Source: Deltaproteobacteria bacterium (GTDB lineage: Bacteria > Desulfobacterota > Desulfomonilia > UBA1062). Taken from it: DNA of 8,293 nucleotides. A model generated the notes under the pieces. The model did no database searches. It was not told where the DNA came from and saw only the letters and a program-made list of their open reading frames with translations. Within the stretch, counting starts at the first letter, position 1. Every line of letters starts with the position of its first letter. Location: contig JALNWY010000136.1 of the NCBI GenBank assembly GCA_023230665.1, positions 1-8,293 on the forward strand. Reading direction: 5' to 3'. A program made the position numbers and the translations under genes. This document shows, in pieces, positions 1 through 6,567 of this stretch.

Positions 1-1512
1 GCAGAAGGTATCCGCCGGATCGTAGAGCGCTACGCCCCTGACGCCCTGATAGTAGGGCGCATACCCCGGGTCGTAGTCCACCTTAAGGCCCGAGAAGTTC
101 AGGTAGAAGTCAGAACCGATGACAGGCGCGACCGTCAGGGCCGCCTCGCAGATATTCCGCAGGTCGCCTGCGGTCACATACACGGACATGAGAGGATATC
201 CGGGCACCGGCTGGGCCGTGTCCGGAGAGATCCCCAGGGGCAGCACGTTGTAGATGTCGGCAAAGGTGATGAGGCTCGTGGTTCCGGGATAGATATTGTC
301 GCGTATGACGCCGCTGGCCACCACGCTGAAGTCGCAGGGATTCCCGTCGTTGAACGGGGCCAGGGAACTGGCGACGGACCGGACAGAGTCTGCCGCGAGG
401 TTCCCGAGCCCGGTCTCTTTGAGCGCATCGAGCTCCAAGGCAAAGTCCGTCCTGGAGACCGGCCCTTCCAGGGTGACACCCAGCGAGACGAGGCTGGCGT
501 TCATGGACGCATGATACGCCTCCACCATGGCCTGGATCGCAGGGTCGCCGGGCACGGTGTCGTCCACGGGCGCGAGGGTGAACTCAAAGTGCACCACCTT
601 GCGCAGGAGCACGTTGTAGGTGACGTCGAGCCTGCTCAGATACTCGCCGTATTCGCCGGGCGAGAAGATGATCGTGCCCGGATCGCCCATGACAAAAGCA
701 TCGGCGGTTGCGGTATGATAGTGCCCCGAGGCGATGATATCGATGCCTCTGACATTGGCCGCCAGATCCGCGTCGTCTCCAGTGCCGCGGTTATCGACTC
801 CTCCATGGGACAGAACGATCACGAGCTGAGCACCGTGTTTGTTCCTCAAGTCATTCACCTGCCGCTGGATCGCGGCGTAGTCGTGGTCAAAGGTGACCGG
901 AGCCGCCACCGGGGCCTTGGAGTCGGCGTCTCTGCCCATAATGCCCAGAACGCCCACCTTCACCCCGTAAGGATACTCGATGACCTTTTTTTCCACAATG
1001 AGGCCGGCATCCTTGATGGCCTGCAGGGGGTTGCCTTCGGGTATCAGGGTGTTCGATGCCACCACGGGCACATTGAACCCGCTTGCTGCGCCGTTTGCCA
1101 GCATCATTGCCAGCCCGGAGGGCGACCAGTCGAACTCGTGGTTGCCCAGGGTCACGGCGTCGTACCCCATCATGCTTATGAACTTCAAGGAGATGGGGTC
1201 GGCGGCGCTCAGATCATATACCGTGCCCATGGTGAAGTCGCCCGAATCAAAGAGCAGGGTCGGTATGCCTTTGTCAGCCTGCTCTGCGCGGATGCGGTTG
1301 ATCAGCGTCGCCAGCCTGGCATAGCCCCCGGTGACGGAATCGCTGTCCGTGGTATCCAGCGGGGTATAGTCAAGGAACGGTCCGTACCCGCTCGCATGAT
1401 GGTGCACATCCGAGGTCTGCAGGATGGTGAACGTGACGTTCGCCCATCGGCAACCGGCCATGAAAACCAGGAGAATCATGCCCGCCAGTGCAATCCATTT
1501 TACCCTCTTCAT
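1..1512 (-). CDS. Lipoprotein 5'-nucleotidase / UDP-sugar hydrolase family metallophosphatase (C-terminus cut by window start)
   Basis: The reading frame is open from ATG at 1512 to base 1, 504 codons without a stop. The start follows a strong Shine-Dalgarno, AAGGAGGG at 1520-1527, spaced 7 nt. Residues 1-21 form a lipoprotein signal (MKRVKW, hydrophobic stretch, lipobox M-A-G-C with Cys21), so the enzyme is probably anchored outside the inner membrane. The metallophosphoesterase domain carries the full family set: TSDVH (D35, H37), FDSGD (D92), GNHEFD (N124, H125, D128), VLSHGG (H236) and GHYHT (H264, H266). These align with the two-metal site and catalytic His/Asp pair of E. coli UshA. The C-terminal substrate domain starts near residue 345, with GLGNLAADS at 368-376, then SGVIRDNIYPG and FADIYNVLPLG. 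By family knowledge it hydrolyses extracytoplasmic nucleotides or UDP-sugars for phosphate and nucleoside salvage; the exact substrate cannot be read. Perhaps 50-100 residues are missing. A long plus-strand frame at 511-1536 is only its antisense shadow. Confidence 0.94.
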   Translation of the reverse strand, partial: MKRVKWIALAGMILLVFMAGCRWANVTFTILQTSDVHHHASGYGPFLDYTPLDTTDSDSVTGGYARLATLINRIRAEQADKGIPTLLFDSGDFTMGTVYDLSAADPISLKFISMMGYDAVTLGNHEFDWSPSGLAMMLANGAASGFNVPVVASNTLIPEGNPLQAIKDAGLIVEKKVIEYPYGVKVGVLGIMGRDADSKAPVAAPVTFDHDYAAIQRQVNDLRNKHGAQLVIVLSHGGVDNRGTGDDADLAANVRGIDIIASGHYHTATADAFVMGDPGTIIFSPGEYGEYLSRLDVTYNVLLRKVVHFEFTLAPVDDTVPGDPAIQAMVEAYHASMNASLVSLGVTLEGPVSRTDFALELDALKETGLGNLAADSVRSVASSLAPFNDGNPCDFSVVASGVIRDNIYPGTTSLITFADIYNVLPLGISPDTAQPVPGYPLMSVYVTAGDLRNICEAALTVAPVIGSDFYLNFSGLKVDYDPGYAPYYQGVRGVALYDPADTFC

Positions 1513-1735
1513 AAACTTTCCCTCCTTAATTTATAAGAACTAAGACGATAGTAACTCGCATAATATCAATAACTTATATCATAAATATGGAGAAGCCCTC
1601 TCGGAAGGTGAGGCTTTGCCGCGTGCGTGGGGATGTAATCGATCTGTATATCCTGAAATCCACCACAAGTCATCATTATTTCTTATCAGGTAGCCCTTCT
1701 GTTCCGGGGAAGCCCGGGAGGACGCCCCTCTCCCG
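1513..1735 (-). promoter_or_regulatory. Intergenic region with AT-rich probable promoter zone of the nucleotidase gene
   Basis: No gene is supported here. The part nearest the nucleotidase (1513-1600) is markedly AT-rich against the GC-rich surroundings, and read on the minus strand holds -10-like hexamers TATAAG (1578-1573) and TATTAT (1565-1560). A TTGATA lies nearby, but no pair has good -35/-10 spacing, so the exact promoter is unresolved. The half next to the oxidoreductase stop is GC-rich with short inverted repeats (for example CGGGAG/CTCCCG at about 1713-1734) but no U-tract, so I do not call a terminator. The strong ribosome binding site and this gap suggest the nucleotidase is transcribed separately. 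Confidence 0.35.
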
Positions 1736-3976
1736 TCATACCGCGGGCTCGACCCTGCACGGGACATAGCGGTGCAGCGGTGTCCCGGCGAATTTGTCGC
1801 GGTGCGTGCTCCGGGTGAGCCGGTTGACGTTTACCCCGAAGGTACTGCCTTCATACACCAGGCCGAATCCGTGAGGGATGATGACCTGGCCTTCCCGCAC
1901 CTGGTCCGTGACCTCCAGCTCGATCTCTGCCTCGCCCGCCTCGGTGATCACTCTCACCTGCCGGCCGTCCGAGAGATTCAGGTTCTGTGCATCGGACGGA
2001 TTCATGGCAAGCGTGCAGGCCCTGCGCCCGTCATTCCATGAGGGGTCTCGCATGAGGGTGTTTGCGTTCATGCTCGTGTGTCTCCCCGCGCACAGGATGA
2101 ACGGGTAGTCCTGGTCCGGCTCCAGCGCCGCCTCCTCGGAATGCGCATCGATACTCCTGACCCACTGCTCCATCTCTGGAATGTGGATATTCACCTTCCT
2201 GTCTTGGGTGCGGATATTCTCAAAGTTGTTGTCCGCATCGCACTGTCCGATGATGAGCCCCTCGGGGTGGTCGCAGACAGCCTGGAAGAGCTCCTCGCCT
2301 AAAGTCGGGCCGGGTTTGAAGCCTGCCCGGACCGCGGCCCTGCGGAAGCCCTTGGGCGCAACCTGCAGCAGACCCCACAGGGCCGCCAGGTTGGCGGAGC
2401 CCATCTTTTCTCCCAGGGTCTTCGCGAGGATGAAGGGCATGTTTTTCATTGCAGCCGGCTCCTGCCCGACATAGTTTATCAACTCCATGCCGAAGGTCAT
2501 GCGATCGGAGCCGGCCGCCCGGTAGAGCGAATCGGGTATGTCGGGGATGATCCCGAGCTCCTCTGCAATACGGACCATGATCTGGCTTGCCTCCAGGGGC
2601 TCGCCCACGGGCTCCGTGACAGGGCCGCGCATTTGGAAATAAATCTCCGGAAAGGTCCAGGGGAAAAATGTCCCGTCCCATGATTCGTAGCCCGAGCGTG
2701 CCGGCAGCACATAGTGCGACAGGGCCGCGGTCTCGGTCATGGCGAGCTCGCAGGTGACCAGGAGGTCGAGCTTTCTGAAGGCCTGTTCATACGCGGTCGT
2801 GTCCGCGTATGAGCGAAGCGGGTTCGACTGGCTGCACAAAACGGCCCGGAGCCTCTGAGGATGATCGCTCATGATCTCCTCGGGCATGACGTTGGGCGGA
2901 AAGACACCCATGAGCGCCGGGAATCCGGTTGTGAGAGTGCGCCATGTTTTGGGGTCGCGCTCATCGGTGTGGGCGCCGATGGGCATGAGATGCCCGGGGA
3001 TGATATTTCCTCCGGGAGTGCAGATCCGTCCGCAGATGCCCATGAGAACGAGATACAGGTAGGATGCGGCCGTGCTGTGCCGGTTCATGTAGACGCCCAG
3101 ATCGGTGTGCATGGACCATTTCCGCCTCCCGAGTTCCCGGCACACCTCCTTTACCGTGTCATAGTCCAGGCCGCACACTCGAAGAGCCTCTTTCGCGTCA
3201 AAGCCGGCAAACCAGGGGACGATCTCGTCAAAGCCGGTGGCGTGGGTTTCGATATACGCCCTGTCATACCACCCCTCATCGAGGACGATGGCGATCATGG
3301 CCCGTGCCAGGAGCGCATCGGTCCCGGGTCTGACGGCAAGGTGGATGTCCGCTATCTCCGCAGTTTCGGACCTGCGCGGGTCGATGACCACCAGGATCCT
3401 GTCCGGGTCTTTGGCGATCTCCTTGAGCACGAGCGGGGCCCTGGGCATCTGGTGTGACTGCATTCCGTTCCAGCCTACAGCCAGGAGCATGTCGGTCCTT
3501 TCCTCGTCGGGAATGGTAAAGAGATACTGGCGGCCCGTCATCCGGCCGTGGGCCCAGAAGATGCCGGTCAGCTCCTGTGCGAGAGGGCTGTAATGATAGC
3601 GCGAGCCGAGCGCGCGCAAGAGACGGACCCCGAACGCGGCCTCGAAATGGCAGCCCTGCCCGCCTCCCCCCATGTAGGCAAAGGACCTCGGGCCGTGTTC
3701 GTCCACGATCTCCTTGAGCTTTTCCGCGATCTCCTTTGCCGCCTGGCCCCAGGATATCTTTTTGAAGGTGCCTCCGATTCTTTTCAGCGGATGGGTCAGC
3801 CGCTGCGCATGGTGCTGGTGGTAGGTGATATTCAGTCCCTTGCGGCAGACATACCCCCTGCTTCTCGGGTTTTCCCTGTCCCCCTTGACCTTGACGATCC
3901 GGTTGTTCTCAACCAGAACTTCCAGGCCGCAGTTCTGTGCGCAGAGCACGCACCCGGTCTTGCGCCACTGTCCCAT
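1736..3976 (-). CDS. Molybdopterin-dependent [4Fe-4S] oxidoreductase, DMSO reductase superfamily (746 aa, cytoplasmic)
   Basis: Domain order is that of the formate dehydrogenase/DMSO reductase superfamily. An N-terminal [4Fe-4S] motif has C9-x2-C12-x3-C16 and C44 (in YVCRKG). A long molybdopterin domain follows (about 60-480) with LAVGWN, SHQMPRAPLVLKEI, the IDPRRSETAEIADIHL block and RPGTDALLARA. The dinucleotide-binding domain is at 624-740 (LCAGRHTSMNANTL, MNPSDAQNLNLSDG, VIIPHGFG). There is no Tat or Sec signal, so it should act in the cytoplasm. The ATG at 3976 has an excellent Shine-Dalgarno, AAGGAGG at 3984-3990, 7 nt upstream and overlapping the stop of tetR, so the two are probably cotranscribed. 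Where formate dehydrogenases have the Mo-binding Cys or Sec, this protein reads SPLAQELTG (130-138), with no Cys; Glu135 is one possible ligand. No electron-transfer partner is in view. Class is secure, substrate unknown; automatic labels such as 'formate dehydrogenase' would be unsafe. Confidence 0.95.
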   Translation of the reverse strand: MGQWRKTGCVLCAQNCGLEVLVENNRIVKVKGDRENPRSRGYVCRKGLNITYHQHHAQRLTHPLKRIGGTFKKISWGQAAKEIAEKLKEIVDEHGPRSFAYMGGGGQGCHFEAAFGVRLLRALGSRYHYSPLAQELTGIFWAHGRMTGRQYLFTIPDEERTDMLLAVGWNGMQSHQMPRAPLVLKEIAKDPDRILVVIDPRRSETAEIADIHLAVRPGTDALLARAMIAIVLDEGWYDRAYIETHATGFDEIVPWFAGFDAKEALRVCGLDYDTVKEVCRELGRRKWSMHTDLGVYMNRHSTAASYLYLVLMGICGRICTPGGNIIPGHLMPIGAHTDERDPKTWRTLTTGFPALMGVFPPNVMPEEIMSDHPQRLRAVLCSQSNPLRSYADTTAYEQAFRKLDLLVTCELAMTETAALSHYVLPARSGYESWDGTFFPWTFPEIYFQMRGPVTEPVGEPLEASQIMVRIAEELGIIPDIPDSLYRAAGSDRMTFGMELINYVGQEPAAMKNMPFILAKTLGEKMGSANLAALWGLLQVAPKGFRRAAVRAGFKPGPTLGEELFQAVCDHPEGLIIGQCDADNNFENIRTQDRKVNIHIPEMEQWVRSIDAHSEEAALEPDQDYPFILCAGRHTSMNANTLMRDPSWNDGRRACTLAMNPSDAQNLNLSDGRQVRVITEAGEAEIELEVTDQVREGQVIIPHGFGLVYEGSTFGVNVNRLTRSTHRDKFAGTPLHRYVPCRVEPAV

Positions 3977-3989
3977 AACCTCTCCTCCT

Positions 3990-4580
3990 TTATCTCTGAT
4001 GTCTCAGCAGGGCTGAAAAGAGCATCTTCTTGCAGTTCACGAGAGGTTCAGGGCTTCTGACGAGTTTCATATGCATGATAGCCCCCTCCCAGCTGTCGAA
4101 CATAAACTGCGCAGCCTCCCCTGCATCGATATCCTCCGGCAGCTCCCCTGCCTGCCGGGCATCGGCCAGACATTCGCGTATCAGGGAACACAGTTCGTCG
4201 TATATGGAGCCGATCTTTTCACGGAAAGGTTCGCTCAGATCACTCATCTCCTGCATCAGGTTGCCGATCGGACACCCGTAGCGAAGGTCCATGCCCTGAA
4301 AGTGACGGATATAACAGTCAAAAAATTTCTCGAGGCGCACGAGCGGAGGCAGCGCAGCGTCGCGGAGATTCTTCCCGGCCATATGGCGGATAAACGAGGC
4401 ATAGGTGTCCATGACCTGAAGCCCGAAATCCTCCTTGCTCTTGAAGTGAAAATAGAACGAGCCCTTGGGAACACCGGCTGCTCTGAGTATCTCCTGCAGG
4501 CCGGTGTTGTGATAGCCCTTTTCATGGATGAGCCGCGCCCCGCTCAAGAGTATGTCGTTTTTCGCATTTGTCTTTCCCAT
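3990..4580 (-). CDS. TetR/AcrR-family transcriptional regulator, NemR-like
   Basis: The protein is a typical one-domain-plus-sensor repressor of 196 residues from ATG at 4580. A GTG at 4592 in the same frame would add four residues. I prefer the ATG because the next residues (GKTNAKNDILLSGARLIHEKGY) give a normal short N-terminus to helix 1, and the GTG abuts the operator. The helix-turn-helix is at residues 25-52 (NTGLQEILRAAGVPKGSFYF, then KSKEDF), almost the family signature. The sensor domain contains YGCPIGNL (Cys103) and MHMKLVRSPEPL (Lys172). From memory, these align with Cys106 and Lys175 of E. coli NemR, with the same 69-residue spacing. NemR uses them to sense reactive electrophiles and hypochlorous acid. 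The gene sits 13 bp upstream of the molybdoenzyme and directly beside a 19-bp palindrome, so autoregulation with control of the downstream enzyme is the simplest reading. The inducer is inference. Confidence 0.95.
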   Translation of the reverse strand: MGKTNAKNDILLSGARLIHEKGYHNTGLQEILRAAGVPKGSFYFHFKSKEDFGLQVMDTYASFIRHMAGKNLRDAALPPLVRLEKFFDCYIRHFQGMDLRYGCPIGNLMQEMSDLSEPFREKIGSIYDELCSLIRECLADARQAGELPEDIDAGEAAQFMFDSWEGAIMHMKLVRSPEPLVNCKKMLFSALLRHQR

Positions 4581-4591
4581 GTCTGCATACA

Positions 4592-4620
4592 CGAGTAGAC
4601 CAGTCGTCTACTGTTGTCAA
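4592..4620 (-). promoter_or_regulatory. Probable promoter of the tetR-oxidoreductase operon
   Basis: Read on the minus strand, a consensus -35 TTGACA occupies 4620-4615. A 17-bp spacer places the -10 at 4597-4592 (TACTCG), which is a poor match. Transcription would start near 4585, leaving only about 5 nt before the ATG at 4580. The spacer is almost wholly occupied by the palindromic operator, the classic layout for a repressor blocking RNA polymerase. The weak -10 keeps confidence moderate. Confidence 0.45.
4594..4612. promoter_or_regulatory. Candidate TetR operator palindrome
   Basis: AGTAGACCAGTCGTCTACT is a perfect 7-bp inverted repeat (AGTAGAC / GTCTACT) around a 5-bp centre. It lies immediately upstream of tetR, between the TTGACA box (4615-4620) and the translation start. 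TetR repressors usually bind such sites near their own genes, and the TAGAC...GTCTA half-sites resemble the NemR box as I remember it. Occupation would block the tetR-oxidoreductase promoter. Whether it also affects the divergent importer operon is unknown. Confidence 0.7.
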
Positions 4621-4676
4621 CAGAAAACAGCACGCGCCCTGATTTGTTCGCCGGAAAAGGGACCAGGACTGGATGC

Positions 4677-4706
4677 TTGCCTGCCCGGGCGTTCTATGGT
4701 TAGAGT
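4677..4706 (+). promoter_or_regulatory. Tentative promoter of the ABC importer operon
   Basis: TTGCCT at 4677-4682 and TAGAGT at 4701-4706 are separated by 18 bp and would start transcription about 30 nt before the ATG at 4744. Each hexamer matches the sigma-70 consensus at four positions, so the call is weak. I found no cobalamin riboswitch in the roughly 160 bp upstream of the operon: neither the B12-box core nor enough room for the conserved fold. Confidence 0.25.
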
Positions 4707-4743
4707 GGTTTTCACAAATCCTGTCAGGAAGAGATGCTTTGCA

Positions 4744-5586
4744 ATGGGTAAAATCCTCGTCTGCATGGGACTCTATGCGGTCATCTTGCTGGGGTGCGTT
4801 CCGCCGGTCAGGGGTGAAGTGCCCGGGAGGATCGTCTCCCTTGCACCGTCGCTGACCCGGGAGGTCTACGACCTTCTGGAGCAGGACCGGCTCGTGGGGG
4901 TTACGAGCTTCTGCCCTGCGGAGGCCCGGAAAGACTGTGAGGTGGTGGGGACCCTGACCCTGCTCAATGTCGAGAAGATCTGCGCGCTCAAGCCCGACCT
5001 CGTGCTCGCCAGCACGGACTCCAACCGGGAAAGCGCCGTGGAGAAGCTTACGTCTCTGGGGATCAGGGTCGAGGTGTTTCAGGGCTGCGAGTCCTTCGCC
5101 TGCATGTGCAGCGAGTTTGTCCGGCTGGGTGCCCTGCTCGGCCGGGAACGCGAGGCCAAAGAGATGGTCGAGGATATCCGCAGGCAGGTGAACGAACTGC
5201 GCGAGAAAGCGTCACGCGGACCCGCCTACCGGGTGTTCTGGCAGATGGGCATCAGCCCCCTGGTCGCGGCCGGAGACAACACCTTCACCGGAGAGCTCAT
5301 CCGCACGGCCGGGTGCAGAAACATCTTCGGACAGCTCCCGGCGAAATACCCCAGGATCAACCTGGAAAACGTCCTTACCGAAGACCCGGAAGTGATTTTC
5401 CTGGTAAGCGACATGGAGGGAGTCCGGGAGCATCATGCCCTGTGGTCGCGGTTCGGCAGGGTCAGCGCGGTGAGGCAGGGCCGGGTGTACCCGCTGAGCG
5501 CGGATCTCGTGTGCCAGCCCACCCCGGCCATGTTCCTCAAGGCGCTCCGGGCCGTCATGGCCCACCTGTTTCCGGAGCAGCCGTGA
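4744..5586 (+). CDS. ABC transporter substrate-binding lipoprotein, BtuF/FecB-type (cobalamin or Fe-chelate uptake)
   Basis: From ATG at 4744 this is a 280-residue protein. The frame stays open upstream into the antisense of tetR, but 4744 has an AGGAAG about 12 nt upstream and gives a clean signal peptide; an in-frame ATG at 4696 lacks a ribosome site. Residues 1-18 end in a lipobox L-L-G-C (Cys18), suggesting a lipoprotein; cleavage after VRG is an alternative. The body matches the helical-backbone metal receptor family (Peripla_BP_2): RIVSLAPSLTREVYDLL (29-45), VGVTSFC (51-57), LNVEKICALKPDLVLAS (74-90), a long linking helix with EMVEDIRRQVNELREK (140-155), and GDNTFTGELIRTAGCRN (177-193). 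It would capture the ligand in the periplasm and deliver it to the permease encoded next. BtuF-like sequence favours a corrinoid, but haem or a siderophore cannot be excluded. It is unusually cysteine-rich (C57, C65, C80, C115, C120, C122, C191, C257 besides Cys18). Confidence 0.93.
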   Translation: MGKILVCMGLYAVILLGCVPPVRGEVPGRIVSLAPSLTREVYDLLEQDRLVGVTSFCPAEARKDCEVVGTLTLLNVEKICALKPDLVLASTDSNRESAVEKLTSLGIRVEVFQGCESFACMCSEFVRLGALLGREREAKEMVEDIRRQVNELREKASRGPAYRVFWQMGISPLVAAGDNTFTGELIRTAGCRNIFGQLPAKYPRINLENVLTEDPEVIFLVSDMEGVREHHALWSRFGRVSAVRQGRVYPLSADLVCQPTPAMFLKALRAVMAHLFPEQP

Positions 5587-6566
5587 AACAGGGGCTCGTG
5601 TTCCTGTTCCTGCTCGTTTTTCTCCTGGCCTCTGTCGCCCTGGGACTGTTCACCGGAGGCATGCAGCTTCCGCCAGGAGAGATCCTCCGGGCCCTCTTCC
5701 ATTCCGGTTCGGACGGGATCGCGGGCACGCTTGTGTGGGAGCTGCGCCTTCCCCGGATCTTCATGGCCGGAATCGTCGGCGCCGCCCTTGCCGCATGCGG
5801 TGTCGTGTTCCAGGCCATCTTGCGCAACCCCCTGGCCGAGCCCTATACCCTGGGTGTCTCGGGCGGGGGATCACTCGGCGCCGTGATCGCCATCCTGCTG
5901 GGTATCAGCGGGTTTCCCATGGTGCTCATCTGCTTCGCCGGCTGTTGCCTGAGCATCGGGACAGTTCTCGGGGCCGCCTCGCTCAAGGGCTTCTCCAACA
6001 GCATGCTCATCCTGGCGGGTATCATCATGAGCTTTCTCTTCTCCTCGGTGGTGATGTTCATCTTTGCCGTGGCGTCCTCAAGGGAAGTGCATTCCTCCAT
6101 CCTGTGGCTCATGGGCTCCTTCAGCGCGCCTCCGGCCGGGTCTGTGAAGATGCTCCTGATGATCCTGCCCGTGATGCTCTGCCTGCCCTTTTTCTCCCGG
6201 GATCTCAACCTGCTCTGCCTGGGTGAGGATGAGTCGTATCATCTGGGCCTGGACGCGAAAAGGGCCAAGACATATCTGCTCCTGGGCGCATCCCTCATCA
6301 CGGGCGTATGCGTTGCGCTCTCGGGTATCATCGCCTTTGTCGGGCTGGTCATCCCCCATGCAGTGCGCGGCATGACCGGCGCCGACCATCACACCCTCGT
6401 CCCGTGCTCCATGCTGGCCGGAGGAGGGTTCCTCATCCTCTCGGACACCCTCTCCCAGATCATCATCAGGCCCCTGGAGCTGCCTGTCGGGGTAATCACG
6501 GGCATGGCGGGCGGCCTGTTCTTCGTGATCTATCTCCTGAAGGCCAGGCCGGCGGAGGTGTCGTGA
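5583..6566 (+). CDS. FecCD/BtuC-family ABC transporter permease
   Basis: I place the start at GTG 5583, which overlaps the stop of the binding-protein gene by 4 bp (GTGA) and has GGAG at 5574-5577. The frame also runs far upstream, but that part is a shadow of the preceding gene. The resulting 327 residues match the family's usual length of about 330. The protein is strongly hydrophobic, with multiple membrane spans beginning at residues 5-22. Family signatures are clear: RLPR (55-58), the GAALAACGVVFQ segment, RNPLAEPYTLGVSGGG (81-96), the cytoplasmic LLCLGEDESYHLGLD stretch before a late helix pair, GLVIPHAVRGMTGADHH, and the C-terminal LELPVGVITGMAGGLFFVIYL. It should form a homodimeric inner-membrane channel receiving ligand from the upstream lipoprotein and powered by the downstream ATPase. 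Translational coupling to both neighbours suggests stoichiometric expression. Cobalamin versus Fe-chelate specificity cannot be decided from this subunit. Confidence 0.95.
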   Translation: MKQGLVFLFLLVFLLASVALGLFTGGMQLPPGEILRALFHSGSDGIAGTLVWELRLPRIFMAGIVGAALAACGVVFQAILRNPLAEPYTLGVSGGGSLGAVIAILLGISGFPMVLICFAGCCLSIGTVLGAASLKGFSNSMLILAGIIMSFLFSSVVMFIFAVASSREVHSSILWLMGSFSAPPAGSVKMLLMILPVMLCLPFFSRDLNLLCLGEDESYHLGLDAKRAKTYLLLGASLITGVCVALSGIIAFVGLVIPHAVRGMTGADHHTLVPCSMLAGGGFLILSDTLSQIIIRPLELPVGVITGMAGGLFFVIYLLKARPAEVS

Positions 6567-6567
6567 T

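Noticed and set aside
511..1536. 341-residue open frame on the plus strand
   Set aside because: It lies antisense to the 5'-nucleotidase, whose minus-strand frame has every catalytic motif. Its own product shows no family signature and is a shadow of GC-rich codons.
1592..1616. Inverted repeat AAGCC/GGCTT between the oxidoreductase and nucleotidase genes
   Set aside because: A short stem with a bulge and no U-tract in either direction, too weak to call a terminator or leader structure.
2861..3457. 198-residue plus-strand frame within the oxidoreductase gene
   Set aside because: Antisense shadow of the molybdopterin domain, without a ribosome site or recognisable domain.
4528..4743. Upstream extension of the binding-protein frame into tetR
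   Set aside because: It would put about 72 residues before the signal peptide and overlap the divergent tetR start and operator. ATG 4744 gives a normal lipoprotein signal.
4620..4743. Cobalamin riboswitch upstream of the B12-type importer operon
   Set aside because: No B12-box core is recognisable and the space is too short for the conserved fold once the tetR promoter is excluded.
5106..5582. Upstream extension of the permease frame
   Set aside because: It is proline/arginine-rich shadow translation of the binding-protein gene. GTG 5583 gives family length and overlaps the stop in the usual GTGA way.
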